Shown here piece by piece: positions 44,565 to 56,832 of a stretch of DNA of 64,000 nucleotides. Origin of the DNA: Myrica gale. Lineage: Eukaryota > Streptophyta > Magnoliopsida > Fagales > Myricaceae. The stretch spans positions 2,152,501-2,216,500 of the forward strand of contig OZ005619.1 of NCBI GenBank assembly GCA_963930655.1. The letters are read 5' to 3'. The stretch's first letter is position 1; each line of letters opens with the position of its first letter. The notes beneath the pieces are model-generated. The model saw nothing but the letters and a program-made list of their open reading frames with translations, did no database searches and was not told where the DNA came from. A program made the position numbers and the translations under genes.

Positions 44565-46228
44565 TATGGTACCATAGTCAATAGTTTAAAGTTTATAGTT
44601 TAGGGTGCAAATGTAAAAAATATATTTAACCCTAATTAATAGTTAGAGAATCTTCACTTATATAACCTCCTTACTATATGACATAATAGGTCATATGACA
44701 GAGCTAATATTGATGAATTTTGATAATTTGAGGGTTAAATATGATAGAATAGGTAATTTGAGGGCTCTAAACGATATTAAGCCCATAGTTTGAGAACTAA
44801 AAGTGATATTTTTCATAATTATTAAGGCAAAGCCTCGCAATCTTTTAATTAGTTTTCTTCTCTCGTTGTTTTTTTAGTGTAATTTTTGGAATCACAACTT
44901 TTTGAAATAGTTTATTGCTCTTAACCAATGGCTCCAATATTTGATGCTTTGTACTTTGGGTGCACTAACAAAGCAATGTGACCATGTGTAATGCACTTTT
45001 AACACTAGATTCTGATTTTCCCTTAAATACTGGTTTGCTTGTCGAGGTAATAGCATGAGGTCCTCTCTATAGCATCAAGCCGAGTAAAATAGCTCATGAT
45101 TCAGGTGGCTTCTTTCTGGAACATGGCTCAGTCAAACACAGATTTATTGCTCCTATAAAAGTAGTTGACTTCCAGAAGTTTCATGGGACAATCCGAAAAT
45201 ATGTATTGGTATTATTATTGTCTTCCAGGAGTTTTAAAGGAAGGGGGAAGGAAAACTAATGGAGATCTTTGCTGGGCCGGGCCGCTAGACCCAATCTCTG
45301 CCCCAAGAGTATGGTTCAGTCTCTCCAGTTCTAAAAAAAAAAAGTAACTGAGGTTTTTTAGCTAGATTGAAGAGTTCTGAGCCCATGTTCTTCTCCGGAC
45401 AAGACCTTGGTCTACTTGTGCCCATGTCCGGAGAAGATTTTCTAGGTCCAGGTTGACTTAAAACCTATACAATTCTCACTAACAGGCCTTGCCCTGGGCG
45501 ACGTTACTTGTGCCCATGTCCGGAGAAGATTCTCCTCCGTCCAGGCCTGCCTTAATGCTTAGACATCCGTGGCTAGTTCAGATTGGAAACCGATCAAACC
45601 CATTGAGTTCAGCTTTTGGAGATGTGCATATAAATTTTACAGAAAGAAACAAGAAATAGTGTCTGCCTGGAATTGGCTCATCTTCCTATCCTTTTGGATA
45701 TTGGATAGGTGCAGACTTGCAGTCGTTTACACCGTAGCATATCTTGATACTCTCCAGAAATTGCGTGGTGTGGAGCGAGGAGACAAAATTGCGGCATTGG
45801 ATTTTCTTCTCCACATGAACTTTCGGATATGCTTGAGTTTTTCTGGGCATTGAAATCATAAAACTGCTGGCAGAAGAACCAAAAGAAAATTGGACTACTG
45901 CTTCACCATGTGAGAATTTCGGGGTTATCACTGGGAATCTGGGATGCATTTGCCCGGAAAGGATTGGGAGATTCATCTAAGGAGATCAGTAGGGACTTGG
46001 AAGGAGCAGGTTTTGGCTCACTGCTAGCAGCCACTAATGTCTGTTGCCGGCCTGCAGAAAATCATTGTGCTTGGAGGTGATGCCTGTGCTGCAATCTGTG
46101 AACGAAATGTGGCAACTAGCTGGGAATTCCAACCTGTGAAAAAGAGGGCATTTAGAGTACTTGAAGATAGAGAACAGTAAATGTCAGATTCATCCCAAAA
46201 ACGCGTTGGTTAAGACTGCAACGAGTCA
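44565..46228. other. Intergenic; direct repeat at about 45412 and 45505
   Basis: No recognised gene. TACTTGTGCCCATGTCCGG, with the next nine bases AGAAGATTY, occurs twice about 95 bp apart (about 45412 and 45505), in GC-richer sequence. The frame 45569-45853 is not recognised. An A11 run at 45331 may be a retroposon tail. Confidence 0.4.
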
Positions 46229-46395
46229 CCGGATCCAGGATCCAATTTGTGGCGGATCCAGGATCCAATTTGAAGGGGGTCGAACACATAAGACGAAATG
46301 ATAAAAAAAAATTCCAACGTAATGTAAAAAGTGTCTTAAAGTTAAAATATCGAAAATTAAGGATTAAAAGCATCAAAATTTTTAAAATACACCTA
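46229..46395 (+). mobile_element. hAT-type terminus, copy 2
   Basis: CGGATCCAGGATCCAATTTG occurs twice in tandem (46229 and 46251), followed by GTCGAACACATAAGACGAAA. It matches 8932-9075. The far end was not found. Confidence 0.5.
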
Positions 46396-48080
46396 CATAC
46401 TATTTGCTAAGACTGAAAGTGACAATTAGATCCTACCAATTTGCATCTTATATATATATATATATATATAAGAAAATGTTAGTTTGAGCGGCAGAAACTC
46501 CACCGGAATTTAAGGGCATGAAAAATCCTAAACAAATCGGGACCCAAAAATATGAGTGAGTTTCTATTTATTTTCGAAAAAAATTAGAAATTTCTAGGTA
46601 GAAACCTCTATAGCCCTAAGATATCCAAACCAATTCAATCTCATCCTCCAACAATTTCACAACTCACAAAATTTCAAACCCTAAAGCATTTTTAGCATAC
46701 TAAATAAATGAATTTTTCTACTTAATTGTAGAGAGAGAATCTTGGATAGAGGGACATACCAGGGGTCGGAGGTCCAACAATTTTCAAGTGTAAAATCTCG
46801 AGTATCCTGCAAAAATTGAAACTGTCAAAAATCTAAATAATGAGATTAAGAGAGAGCTGAGAGTCAATGAAGATATACACTAGAATTTTCAGTATTAAGA
46901 ACTGCAAAAATAGTATGGACAAAAATAACTGAGAAGTATTGCATTATAATTCCTATAATAGTATGGAAAATTTGTTGTTAACTATAAATTGCCCAAATTG
47001 TTCAATAAATTGGCAGTGTCCTATAGGCTACCAGAGGATTTACCATCGTTAGTATTCAACTGCAAAGACATTAATTAGGTTTGATCAAAGCACTAGTTGT
47101 CTCACAATGTCCAGTTAAAATGCAAATATCAAATTGTCAAATCTTCTACTCCAAATAAAATATACTTTAAAAACTAAAAGAAAGAAGTAATAAAGAGGTA
47201 GCATGTATAACTAAGATACACGTATACTCATTTACAGGAAAAACAAAACCCAAAAGACTTGATTTCTCTAGCACCGGTGGTCCAGGTCCACGTAGAAGGA
47301 GGTCCACATTTGCCAAGTAAAAACTATCTGACGATTTCTCTAGCACCTTTAACCGGAGTCTACTGAAAGTAGAATCAATCAATACACACTTAAAACCAGG
47401 CCACGCAAACTTAAAACCAAGGTTGACCTGGGCCTATGGAGATCGGGCCCTATAGGCCCATACCTACTTATAATAAAAAATAAAAAATAAATAATTTTTT
47501 TCAAGTAAAAATTAATTTTGGCCGATCCAATGGGGGGCGGCCGCCGCCGCACCCCCCTGGAACCGCCTTTGGGACTCATACTGACCCGACTCACAGTTAG
47601 GGACAGTGCAGGCTTTGGACGTGGATGGAGTTTTGTCGTTGATTTTTCCTCCTGTTCTTTTTGTTGGGTCTTCATCTCGTACAGCTCTTGTCTTGTACGA
47701 AGACTTAAGCGTCACAAGTGTGTCAAGTGTGAGAAGCCATAATTGTCCAGTCATATCCTGCATTCTATGCCTACCCTTTTCTCTATAAGTTTGTGGAGTT
47801 GCAGTAAGCTTCTAAACGACTCATAACTCTGTGAATGGGATAAAAATGGTTAATATGAAAACAATCAACGACGGGAAGCCCCCCATCGCTTCTCTTTGTT
47901 ACAAATTTGCAAATTTCAGGCATAAAAAGACTACAGGGATCTAGTTAATATTTTACAAATAACCTCAGGTCTCATATTTTGTACAATAATGTTACATTTT
48001 AAGACCAGCAGGAGAATGGGGATCCTGCTGACTAGAAAAACCTTGAACCCCCAGTTGAAATTTTTTTGGATGTTTAAAGT
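46396..48080. other. Intergenic downstream of the RLK7-like gene
   Basis: (TA)n at 46449-46470. A hairpin-like unit at 47413-47575 (TGGGCCTAT ... ATAGGCCCA, AT tract, then CCAATGGGGGGCGGCCGCC) resembles 11249-11370. The part next to 48081 should be the receptor-kinase 3' untranslated region. Confidence 0.5.
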
Positions 48081-51000
48081 TCAGGATTCAAATTTCTCTG
48101 TTTCCTTCACATCTCTCCTCTTACTTCCTCCATCTTTGTTAATGAAGATTCCTACCAATTTGCACGGCTCAGCTTCCTCTAGCATTTGGACAACGCTTCT
48201 CATAGTGGGTCTAAGAGCGGGGAGTGCTGCTGTGCAGAGAATTGCTATCCTCAGTACCTTGATTGCCTCTTCCTTCAAAGCCTCGGGAATTTTAGAGTCC
48301 ACCAAACTTAATACGCTCTCCCTCGTCGTTATCTTTCTGGAAATCCAGTTCACAATGTCATTGTTCTCTCCGAACTCCGGCTCCATCGGTCTTTTTCCGG
48401 TCACCAGCTCCATCAGTACCACCCCAAAACTATACACATCACTCTTCTCATTCACTTTGTATGTGTACCCATATTCTGCATAATCAACAAGAATTCATGA
48501 CCAAATTAAAAACATCCGGACGACCTTAGCAAAGAATCAAACGTAAAGAAAAGTAAAAGGGAAGGAATTAATGGATATCCACTAACCAGGAGCTATGTAG
48601 CCGTGTGTTCCAGCAATGACATGGGTGGAATCCTTGCCACCACTGGCCCGAACAATCTTTGCGAGTCCAAAATCAGCAATTCTTGGCTTCAAAAACTCAT
48701 CCAGCAGTATGTTGCTAGACTTCACGTCTCTGTGAATAACCGGCCTCTCACACCCATGGTGCAGATGCTCCAACCCTTTGGCTGCGCCGACTGCAATCTC
48801 GTACCTCGTTTCCCAATCAAGCTTCACCTTCTCGCATGTGTGCAGCCGATCCCACAAGCTCCCATTCGGTAAATACTCGTACACCAACAAGCTCGAGTCC
48901 TCACTTGTAATGCTACAATACAGCTTCACCACATTCACATGCCTTATTGAGCTTAACATCTGCACCTCTGTGTCGAATTCCTTCGACTTGCCCACATCCT
49001 TAGAGAGCATCGGCGTGGTGCTACGCCGGCGCTTTCGGCCATTACCACTTGAATTTGAATCCGTATTCCATATATGCTTGACCGCAAGTTCATTCCCATT
49101 TGCGAGTAGCACTTTGTACACGTTCCCAGAACCACCTTTTCCAATCAGATTCTCCTGCTTGATGGAATCAATAATCTCATCCTCCGTGAAGCTCAACACG
49201 TGGAAGGACTTTACGTCCCAGGATTCTTCCCTCAACGAATGGCCTTGATCTTTTTCGCTTTTCCTCGAGTAGAAGAAGCACGCCAAAGACAGAAGTAGGA
49301 CGGCTAAACCTACAGCGAAACAAATGATAAGCGTCCGGACGTCCTTGGACATGCCGGAACCTGAGGGACAGCGTGGGAAAACGGAGCTCATGCCGAGGAG
49401 GCAGAGGCCTGGATTCCCAGTAAAGCTACCGTTATACGCCTCAATTGACAGAGCTTGCGGTATGGGACCGGCCAACCGGTTGTACGATAGATCGAGAACG
49501 CTTAGCCGGAGAGACGAAAAACTCTGCGGAATCTCGCCGGAAAGTTGGTTGTCGGAGAGATTCAGTGAGTTCAGAGTTGGTAGAGATCCCAAAGAAGATG
49601 GGATCTGACCCGAAAGCGAATTGGTAGCCATGTTTATGTCGCTGAGAGACGCACAAGTGCCTAATGTCTCTGGAATTGAACCAGAAAACTTGTTGTTCTG
49701 AAGATGAAGAACGTTCAATTGCTTCAGGTCACCGATACTGGGAGGAGTCTTTCCCGAGAACTGGTTGTCGTTTAGTTGGATTGACACCAGCGACGTAGCT
49801 CCAGAGATCTCGGTCGGTAACTCACCCGATAACCTATTGTTTCCGACAAACAATTGCCCAAGAGCCTTGGCATTCATAATATCGGACGTGATCGGACCTT
49901 CGATATTATTGGACGTGATATCGATTATGTTCAAGTTTGGTAGTCCCCAGATTCCGGAGGGAACGATACCGGAAAGCAAGTTATGGTTGACTCTGAAACG
50001 AGTTAGAGTCGAGCAGTTGGCGTAAGTGGCGGGAATTTCTCCTGTGAAATTGTTGTCAAGCATCAGAAGGTTCCTCATGGTACCCTGCTTGCACATATCG
50101 GGCGGGATTGTACCGTTCAAGAAATTATCAGACACGTCAATGATAGTGAATTGTGCCCAAGACCCGAGCTTCTGAGGCAGGGGACCGGTCAAACTGTTCG
50201 AGTACAAGGAAAGGTTCACCAGCTTCTTGAAATCGCCCAACTCGGCTGGTACTTGCCCAGAAAGGTTGTTTTCGAAAAGTTGCAGACTCACCAGGTTGTT
50301 CAAGAACCTCAGCTCGGACAAATCTCCCTCGAGATAGTTCGTCGAAGCGTCAAACATCTCAAGCTTCGTAAGGTTTCTTAGACCGACAGGAAGTTTTCCT
50401 GTAAAGGAGTTGTTGTACAGCTCGAGCTGCCAGAGGTTGATAAGATTCCCGATCTCCGCTGGAATTTCTCCAGTCATGTTGTTGTCGGAAAGCTCCAAGT
50501 CGATTAGCCCGGTAAGGCTTCCAATCCCAGTTGGAATAGTTCCTTGGATATTGCAGTTGGAGGCGTAAAGCCAATCCAGCTTGGTCAGCTGCACCACCTC
50601 CGTTGGAATTGGACTAGGATTGAACGGGTTGTCTCCGAGGCTTAGCCGGACCAGGCCGGTCATGTTTTGAAGCGATTTCCATGGAAAATTGCCGGAGAAC
50701 CCGCTGTTGTTGAGATGAAGATATCGCAATTGGCTGAGAGAGGATATGTCCGGAACTGCCCCACTGAAGAAATTGTTCCCCAAATCCAAGTATTCCAATT
50801 TCGCACAATTTTTCAAGTCCTCCATGACTGGGCCGTGCAAGAGGTTGAACCCCAACGAGAGCTTTGCCAGTGATTGGAGCTGACATATTGAATCAAGAGG
50901 AAGAATCCCGGATAAGTTCTGGTTCGAGAGTTCAATTTCTGCAACTGAACCGACTGAATTGCAGGCGATTCCGGTGAAGTTGCACGGGGAAGCAGTGGCC

Positions 51001-51164
51001 TCCCAAGATTTGAAAACATTGGTGTTTGATTCTTGAAGCGCAGATTTTAGTTTCATAAGAATTTGCAGCTCATCGGATTGGATACCGGAGATAAAGGAGA
51101 GGAAGCAGAGGACAAAGAAAGAACAATGATAGAGGCATGGCCGGGAGGTATGTGCCGGCGACAT
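48081..51164 (-). CDS. RLK7: LRR receptor-like kinase, RLK7/HAIKU2 type
   Basis: Two exons, 51164-48587 and 48475-48081, give about 990 residues; RLK7 is about 980. The phase-1 intron (GTTAGT donor, TGCAG acceptor) falls at the same codon as in the CEPR1-like gene, and both second exons are 395 bp. Order: signal peptide (about 1-29); LRRNT with CNFTGIAC; about 20 LRRs; transmembrane segment about 611-630; kinase from about 665. Active-site parts: GKGGSGNVY, lysine in LAVKHIW, HRDVKSSNILLD, DFG in IADFGLAK, then GTHGYIAPE (histidine where most have tyrosine). A basic insert (GRKRRRS) follows beta-3; RLK7 also has an insert there. RLK7 senses PIP peptides in immunity and lateral-root spacing; HAIKU2 affects seed size. 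The LRR sequence is nearer RLK7. The frame is intact. Confidence 0.92.
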
Positions 51165-51590
51165 GTCGTATGGGGGACGGAATGGCGAAGACTTCTGTGA
51201 GTCTTCTAGTAAACTAGAGAAGAATGGGGAGTAAGGCTTAGGATGGTGCCATTTTAATTACTTCGAAGATGGTGGGAAGTCACACGTGTTTCCATTTCTT
51301 TATTATTATTATTATTTTTGGTTTGGGGTGAGAAAAAGTCACAGTTTTTTTTTTTTGGCTAAGAGTCACAGTCTTTTGTAAAGGATTGGTGTAGTAAAAT
51401 AGAACGTTCGGAGGATTTAAAACATTTAAAACAGTCACGTATGGTTATAAGACGGGGGAGCTGGCTATTCAATTTTCCGTTACAACGGCTAGTATTTACA
51501 CCCCCGGTTTGGGTTCGATTTAGTCCTTTTTTTTCGGGATAATTACCCTAATTTCCTAATCAATTATCAATCAATTTTTTTAGTAAAATT
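51165..51590 (-). other. Upstream region of the RLK7-like gene
   Basis: Probable promoter and leader. An ACACGTGT core (51283-51290) resembles a G-box, about 120 bp before the ATG. A (TTA)n tract follows at 51299-51316. No clear TATA box. Confidence 0.4.
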
Positions 51591-51594
51591 AGAT

Positions 51595-52090
51595 GAAAAT
51601 GATGATAATATCTTTGACCCACTTTGCATTTGTTCATATTATGATATTATTATCAATTCATTAGATCATCAGATGCATTCTCATCATTTTTAGGTGTAAA
51701 AATTTGGGTCAATGAAGGCATTATAATATTATATCTAATTTGGAAGATAAATTTAGCGATGAGTGCAAATTATCTAATATTAATTGCTATATTGTGAAAT
51801 ATATTAAAATTCATGATTTAAATTATAATATATAAGTTTTAAGTGTATTTATTCATACTTTTATAACATAATAATTGGATTAGTAATATTTTTGATAGAA
51901 TGCCACGGTAAGCACAATGGTGCATTCACACCAAAAAGTATACTTTTTTTCTTCGTATAAAGCAGGTAGTTCATCCCTAGTTTTTTTTGATCTTGTGGCC
52001 CACCAACCGAGTCAGTTAAAGAAGAATAATTGGTTCAAATTTGTACACGTCAGATATTGTAGTAGTTTGTCGTTCACTTCCAATAAAAGG
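51595..52090 (+). repeat. Local duplication A, copy 1
   Basis: Shares order and strings with 52390-53060: ATTATTATCAATTCATTAGATC, TAAAAATTTG, CATAATAAT, GTGCATTCACACC and GTGGCCCACC. The copies are diverged, so the duplication is old. Copy 1 lacks the hAT MITE present in copy 2. Confidence 0.65.
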
Positions 52091-52389
52091 CAATACTGTC
52101 GGTGTCGGTTATTAAATAGATTTTCCTAAACCTAGTACAAAGACGGATTACAATACATTTTCCATTCTTATTTTAAAAAAATTTAATGAATTTGTTGTTT
52201 AAAATTTTACATGAATTTATTTTTTAGTAATAAATAGTTTTTTCACATATTCACTGTAAAGAGTTTAACACATTACCTTCTAAATTATCTATTTTTAAAC
52301 ATAACTGACTCTAATTATTATTATACTCTTAGTCAAAATTTTCAGTCAAATTAAAATTATTAAATCTTATAACGATAATAGTCTTGATA

Positions 52390-53060
52390 TATTTTGATAT
52401 GTACATATTCGATCATAGTATTATTGTCAATTTACTCACAGGTGGAGGCAGGGGCGAACAAGGGTCACTGTCCCGGTTGGCTCCGCCCCCTTGTGAATAT
52501 GCTTGTGTTTCATCAACTAAAAATGCTTGTAAAATGCTGAAAATATTTTATTTGTGTTCATTTGTGAATATGCTTGTGAAAAAGCTGAAAATGTTTTATT
52601 TATGTGTTATATTTTACTAAGAATATATAAATTAGTTGGTACTCCGCTGCTGTCTTGAACAACAAGAAATATGCATTCCTAGCTCCGTCACTGAATTTAT
52701 TAAATCATTTGAGGCATTATCATTATGTCAAGTATAAAAATTTGAGTCATTCACAACAGTATATAATTTGATCGAATTTAGGAGTGAAATATTTCAAAAT
52801 TAATAATTAATTTAACTGTTTATGAAACTTTCTATAATTAGTAGATTAAAAGTTTATTTATTTATTACTTTTATGGCATAATAATGGCAGCCATAATATT
52901 GTGATCCGATGCAACAGTAAAGCACAAAAAAGCTATAGTGCATTTACACCGATAAAATATGCTTTTTCTAGAAGTACCTTGTTTTTCTTAAGAACTATTT
53001 ACCACTTCTTTATACTTCATCACGTGCTTTTTGATCGTGTGGCCCACACCCACCGTGTGA
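52390..53060 (+). repeat. Local duplication A, copy 2
   Basis: Diverged second copy of 51595-52090, interrupted by the 257-bp element at 52437-52693. GTGCATTTACACC and GTGGCCCACACCC match the first copy. Confidence 0.65.
52437..52693. mobile_element. hAT-family MITE, 257 bp
   Basis: Starts CACAGGTGGAGGCAGGGGCG and ends TAGCTCCGTCACTG. Flanks are AATTTACT (52429-52436) and AATTTATT (52694-52701). Both ends and the internal GTCTTGAACAACAAGAA match the 1589-bp element at 40315, so it is a deletion derivative of that family. Confidence 0.8.
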
Positions 53061-54264
53061 TTGAAACCCACTAGCGATAAAAGACTAAAGGGCATAGACG
53101 ATAGAAGATAGCAGCCTCCATTGACTTGGAACAGAAACGTGAATCAAAATGATTTGATAATGGGACTAGAAAAAGACAGAAACTTTTTTTTTTTTTTTTA
53201 AATTAGAAAGATAAACAATTTGCATCGCACAGAGAAAACGGACGAACGGTGGAGCAGCATAGCACCAAGAAGAAACAAAAAAACAGGTGTTTCTTAATTC
53301 AACCGTGTTCGAAGAACCAAGGACGGTTACAACCACGCCATGTAAGGGATAAGGTGGTCGACTGGTCGCGCCGCTGGTTTTTTTAAATCTCGATTTGTGC
53401 TCATGCAGTATGATTAGTTCTAACTATTTTGCTTACCCTGGTTTAAATTTTAATTTCTTTATGCTTAGAATTGACAGGACTAAGTGTTTAGTTTTTGTGG
53501 AATTGAAAAAAATATATTACCACCGCATGTGTTGGGTTGGGGAGTCGGTATGGGACGAGCCGCCGACGTTGACTCAATGCACCTCACGAGTAATCCCAAC
53601 CACGGGGATAATGATTAAATGAATGTACGAGATAGAGAAATCATGGACGCTCCACAAAAGAACTTCCAATCACCCTGCACCGATTGTTTAAACAGATACG
53701 GGGATATTTCGAGGTGAATAGTGGATGGATTCGATACAATAATAATGAATATTTTAGCGGGTAAAGTTACTTAGAGATCACTTGTTGAAGATACAGGGGG
53801 CGTGTTCGGTATAATATTGTTTTAAGATTTGCATCTTAATTTTTTATATTTATTTGTTAAATATTATAAAATATATATTTTAATATAATATTTTTTAAAT
53901 TTTTTATAAGTATTAAATTTTTTAAAAAATTTATGCACGTATATAAATACAACTTCAACTTCACTTAAATATTCATAATTTTATTAAAATTTTATAAATT
54001 TCTTCTAAAGAATATCACCCTAACGAGGCGAGAGAGGATTTGGGATTGCCTTGCAATAATATCTTTTCTGGGTAGCGAGCAGAAACATGTTTGTCGCGTT
54101 GGTGGAAAGAGTTGGCTTATTGAAAAGAATATAAGGAGTTGTGTAATCATGTTAAAGTAGCCAATCCGAAGACCGACCGTGTGAAATCTGTTCAGTTTCC
54201 ACGACTCTAATCCCATTTGCCGACAGGTGGGCCACAGTTTAATGTTGTGCGTTATAAAAAAAAA
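53061..54264. other. Intergenic, nothing recognised
   Basis: AT-rich, especially 53820-54000. No gene. An A-run follows a T13 run at 53188. Confidence 0.5.
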
Positions 54265-54493
54265 GATAAATACAAAATTGATTCCGGTGCTATTCGTAAA
54301 AATCGATTTAGTTCCTGTAATATGAAAAACATCGATTTAGTCTTTGTGATTTCAGAAAGTGATAAAATCAGTCTCTGATGGAGAACCAATAACAAACGAA
54401 AATAGAATCACAGGGACTAAATCGATGTTTTTTCATATCACAGGGACTAAATCAATTTTTACGTATAACACAGGGACTGATTTTACATTTATC
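54265..54493. mobile_element. Foldback MITE, 229 bp
   Basis: Arms GATAAATACAAAATTGATTCC and, inverted, GATAAATGTAAAATCAGTCCC. AACATCGATTTAGTC and CAGGGACTAAAT recur as mirror pairs. Target duplication not resolved in the A-rich flank. Confidence 0.65.
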
Positions 54494-56397
54494 CCTAGAA
54501 AAAGGTTCTAATTCGTTAGAAAAATTATCAATATTCAATTTTAATTTTGACCGACGTTTGAGTCAAATACAGAGGAAAGCTTACAAAATTAAATTACTGT
54601 GTGGTTTGAACTCTCATTTATTAATTTTTTTTTTCTAAGAACTCTCATTTATTAATTAATAGGGTTAAATATGTGTAATATTTTATTGAAATAAAATGAA
54701 ATCTATCTCGGTAATTTGGCATCTATTTCTGTCAATTGCAGTAAGATATCGGATAGTGTGCGGAGGCTATAATGTTCGTCCTTTGGGCCCCACCGCTCAT
54801 TGGCCCTTCAGAGTCTGACTAGTCTTTTTGTGTATATATTTAAAGTCTTTGAACTCACGAATCTATGAATTGAGTTGTAATGACAAAAAAAGAAGAAGAA
54901 AAAGAATTGAAGTAATAGCTAGAATGCAAAACACACGTAATAGTAGAGGAGAGGACAAGCCACAAGGTTGTCCTAATCTCTCATCTTGACCGCTCTATTT
55001 ATTTTATTGGATTTTTGTAAATTTTCTATGAAGAAAGCAAATGACAAGGCTGCACGGGCACACTGTGTCTGATCAATAATTGAAGAGCATGTTAAGAGGG
55101 GGAATTCCAGGCAGGCATGACTGGGTAAGTAACCACCGAATCCTGTCTCACCAAACCAAGAGTAGGTTCAATTAGGGCCCTTCCAAAAATATATAAGACA
55201 AAAGAAATAGAACGACAACATGATCATTTAGGTTTCCTGGACTGATCAGAAGCAAACAAGACAGAATCATGGTGGGTACGTATAACATTGTAGACAACAA
55301 ATCAAACAAAAACCTGATTTAGATTTCCTACAGCGAAGGAAGCAAACAAGAGAGAATGGTGGTTGGAGTGATAGTACTGTGAAAATTATTGTTTTTTCAT
55401 GATATTAGAATCATCCAGTAAGAAGAGTATCCTGATCTTTGAACGTATATATTTATATATAGATCATAGCTAGCCTCTTTAGGCTTCCGAGTAGCTCTAC
55501 ACCAACGTGGAATTCAATATGTGCTATAGTGGGGGGGGGGGGGGGGGAAGAACGGGAAAAATGGAAGAGAAAAGTTAGAAAGAACAAAAAACAGAAGTCA
55601 TGACAGTCGTAAAGGAGCGGGGAGATGTCACTTAGGCGCAGTGTCACTATAAAAAAAGAAGACCAAGTCCGTCCATGGATCATGCATGCACCTTCATGAC
55701 GCCATTATCAAGTCTTACCTTTTGGGTTCAATGATAGGAAAAGGCCAAACCCAGAAGATACTTGAACCCATGTGGTTAATTAAAAGCACAGAGAACGCGT
55801 TCTGATCTGTGACTCAGCTGCACCTTTTTATCTCTCTTTACCAGTAAGTACTGCACAAGGAAGTGATCCGTTTGTGCTATCTGAATTTTAAAAGAGATAC
55901 ATTCTTTTGTGGACAGAAAAAGGACAAGCTGGAAGCATGAAGCATCCGCTTGATTAGAATAGAGGAAAGCGTTTAATATATAGTTCTTTCCTACGCTTAA
56001 CCATTTGTTATCTTCCCAGAAATTCTCGAACGAGTGCCTGATGGGGGGGTTTGGACATGTTAGATGCGGTAATAAATTGGGTGATCAGGGTTAAGTTTTG
56101 AAGCTTGTTTGTTGTGTAATTTATCACACAATTAGGATAAACCGCAGAAAAAGAGAACAAATACTTGTAAGATGTTCGTTTTATAAAAAATTATAAGATT
56201 TATATTTTTTTTTTTATAAAATTGTGAATATTTACGTAGATTGAATTTTTATAGGTTTTCATGTAGAGGTTGTTGAATTTTTTTAAATATTTAATTTTTA
56301 TTGAAGTTTGTAAAAATATGTAGAGAAAAATTATTTAATAAAAATATTGGAGGTATGTGAAAAAGTGTGGAGAGAGAAGATTTGTCAGAACTTTTTT
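54494..56397. other. Intergenic; G17 tract at 55531-55547
   Basis: No gene. Small frames such as 55453-55683 (-) are low in complexity. The last 250 bp are AT-rich and MITE-like. Confidence 0.5.
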
Positions 56398-56832
56398 TTT
56401 GAAAAGATATTGAAATTTGTGTAAAAAATTGTTTAAGTTTGTGTAGGATTTTTTGAGATTTTGGATATTCGTTTTACAAATTTTGTTGAATACGTTGTGT
56501 TCTACATGCCCGAATATCAAAATTTAACGTTGTTTCCTTAGGATGAAGTACATCCACCGGTAGAGCTGAAAAGAAAAGATATTGAAATTTGTGTAAAAAA
56601 ATTGTTTAAGTTTGTGTAAGATTTTTTGAGATTTTGGATGTTCATTTTACAAATTTTGTTGAATACGTTATATTCTAAAATCCTTTTGTAAACGAACATG
56701 CCCGAATATCAAAATTTACAAATTTTGTTGAATACGTTGTATTCTAGAATATTTTTGCAAACGAACATGCCCGAATATCAAAATTTAACGTTGTTTCCTC
56801 GTGATGAAGTACATCAACCGGTGGAGCTGACA
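56398..56832. repeat. Tandem repeat, 172-bp unit, about 2.6 copies
   Basis: GAAAAGATATTGAAATTTGT starts at 56401 and again at 56573. ACAAATTTTGTTGAATACGTT, AACATGCCCGAATATC and GATGAAGTACATC recur, the last two also in a third partial copy (56714-56832). Confidence 0.85.

Noticed and set aside
45569-46150. Possible gene fragment
   Set aside because: Frames are short, change strand and match no family I recognise.
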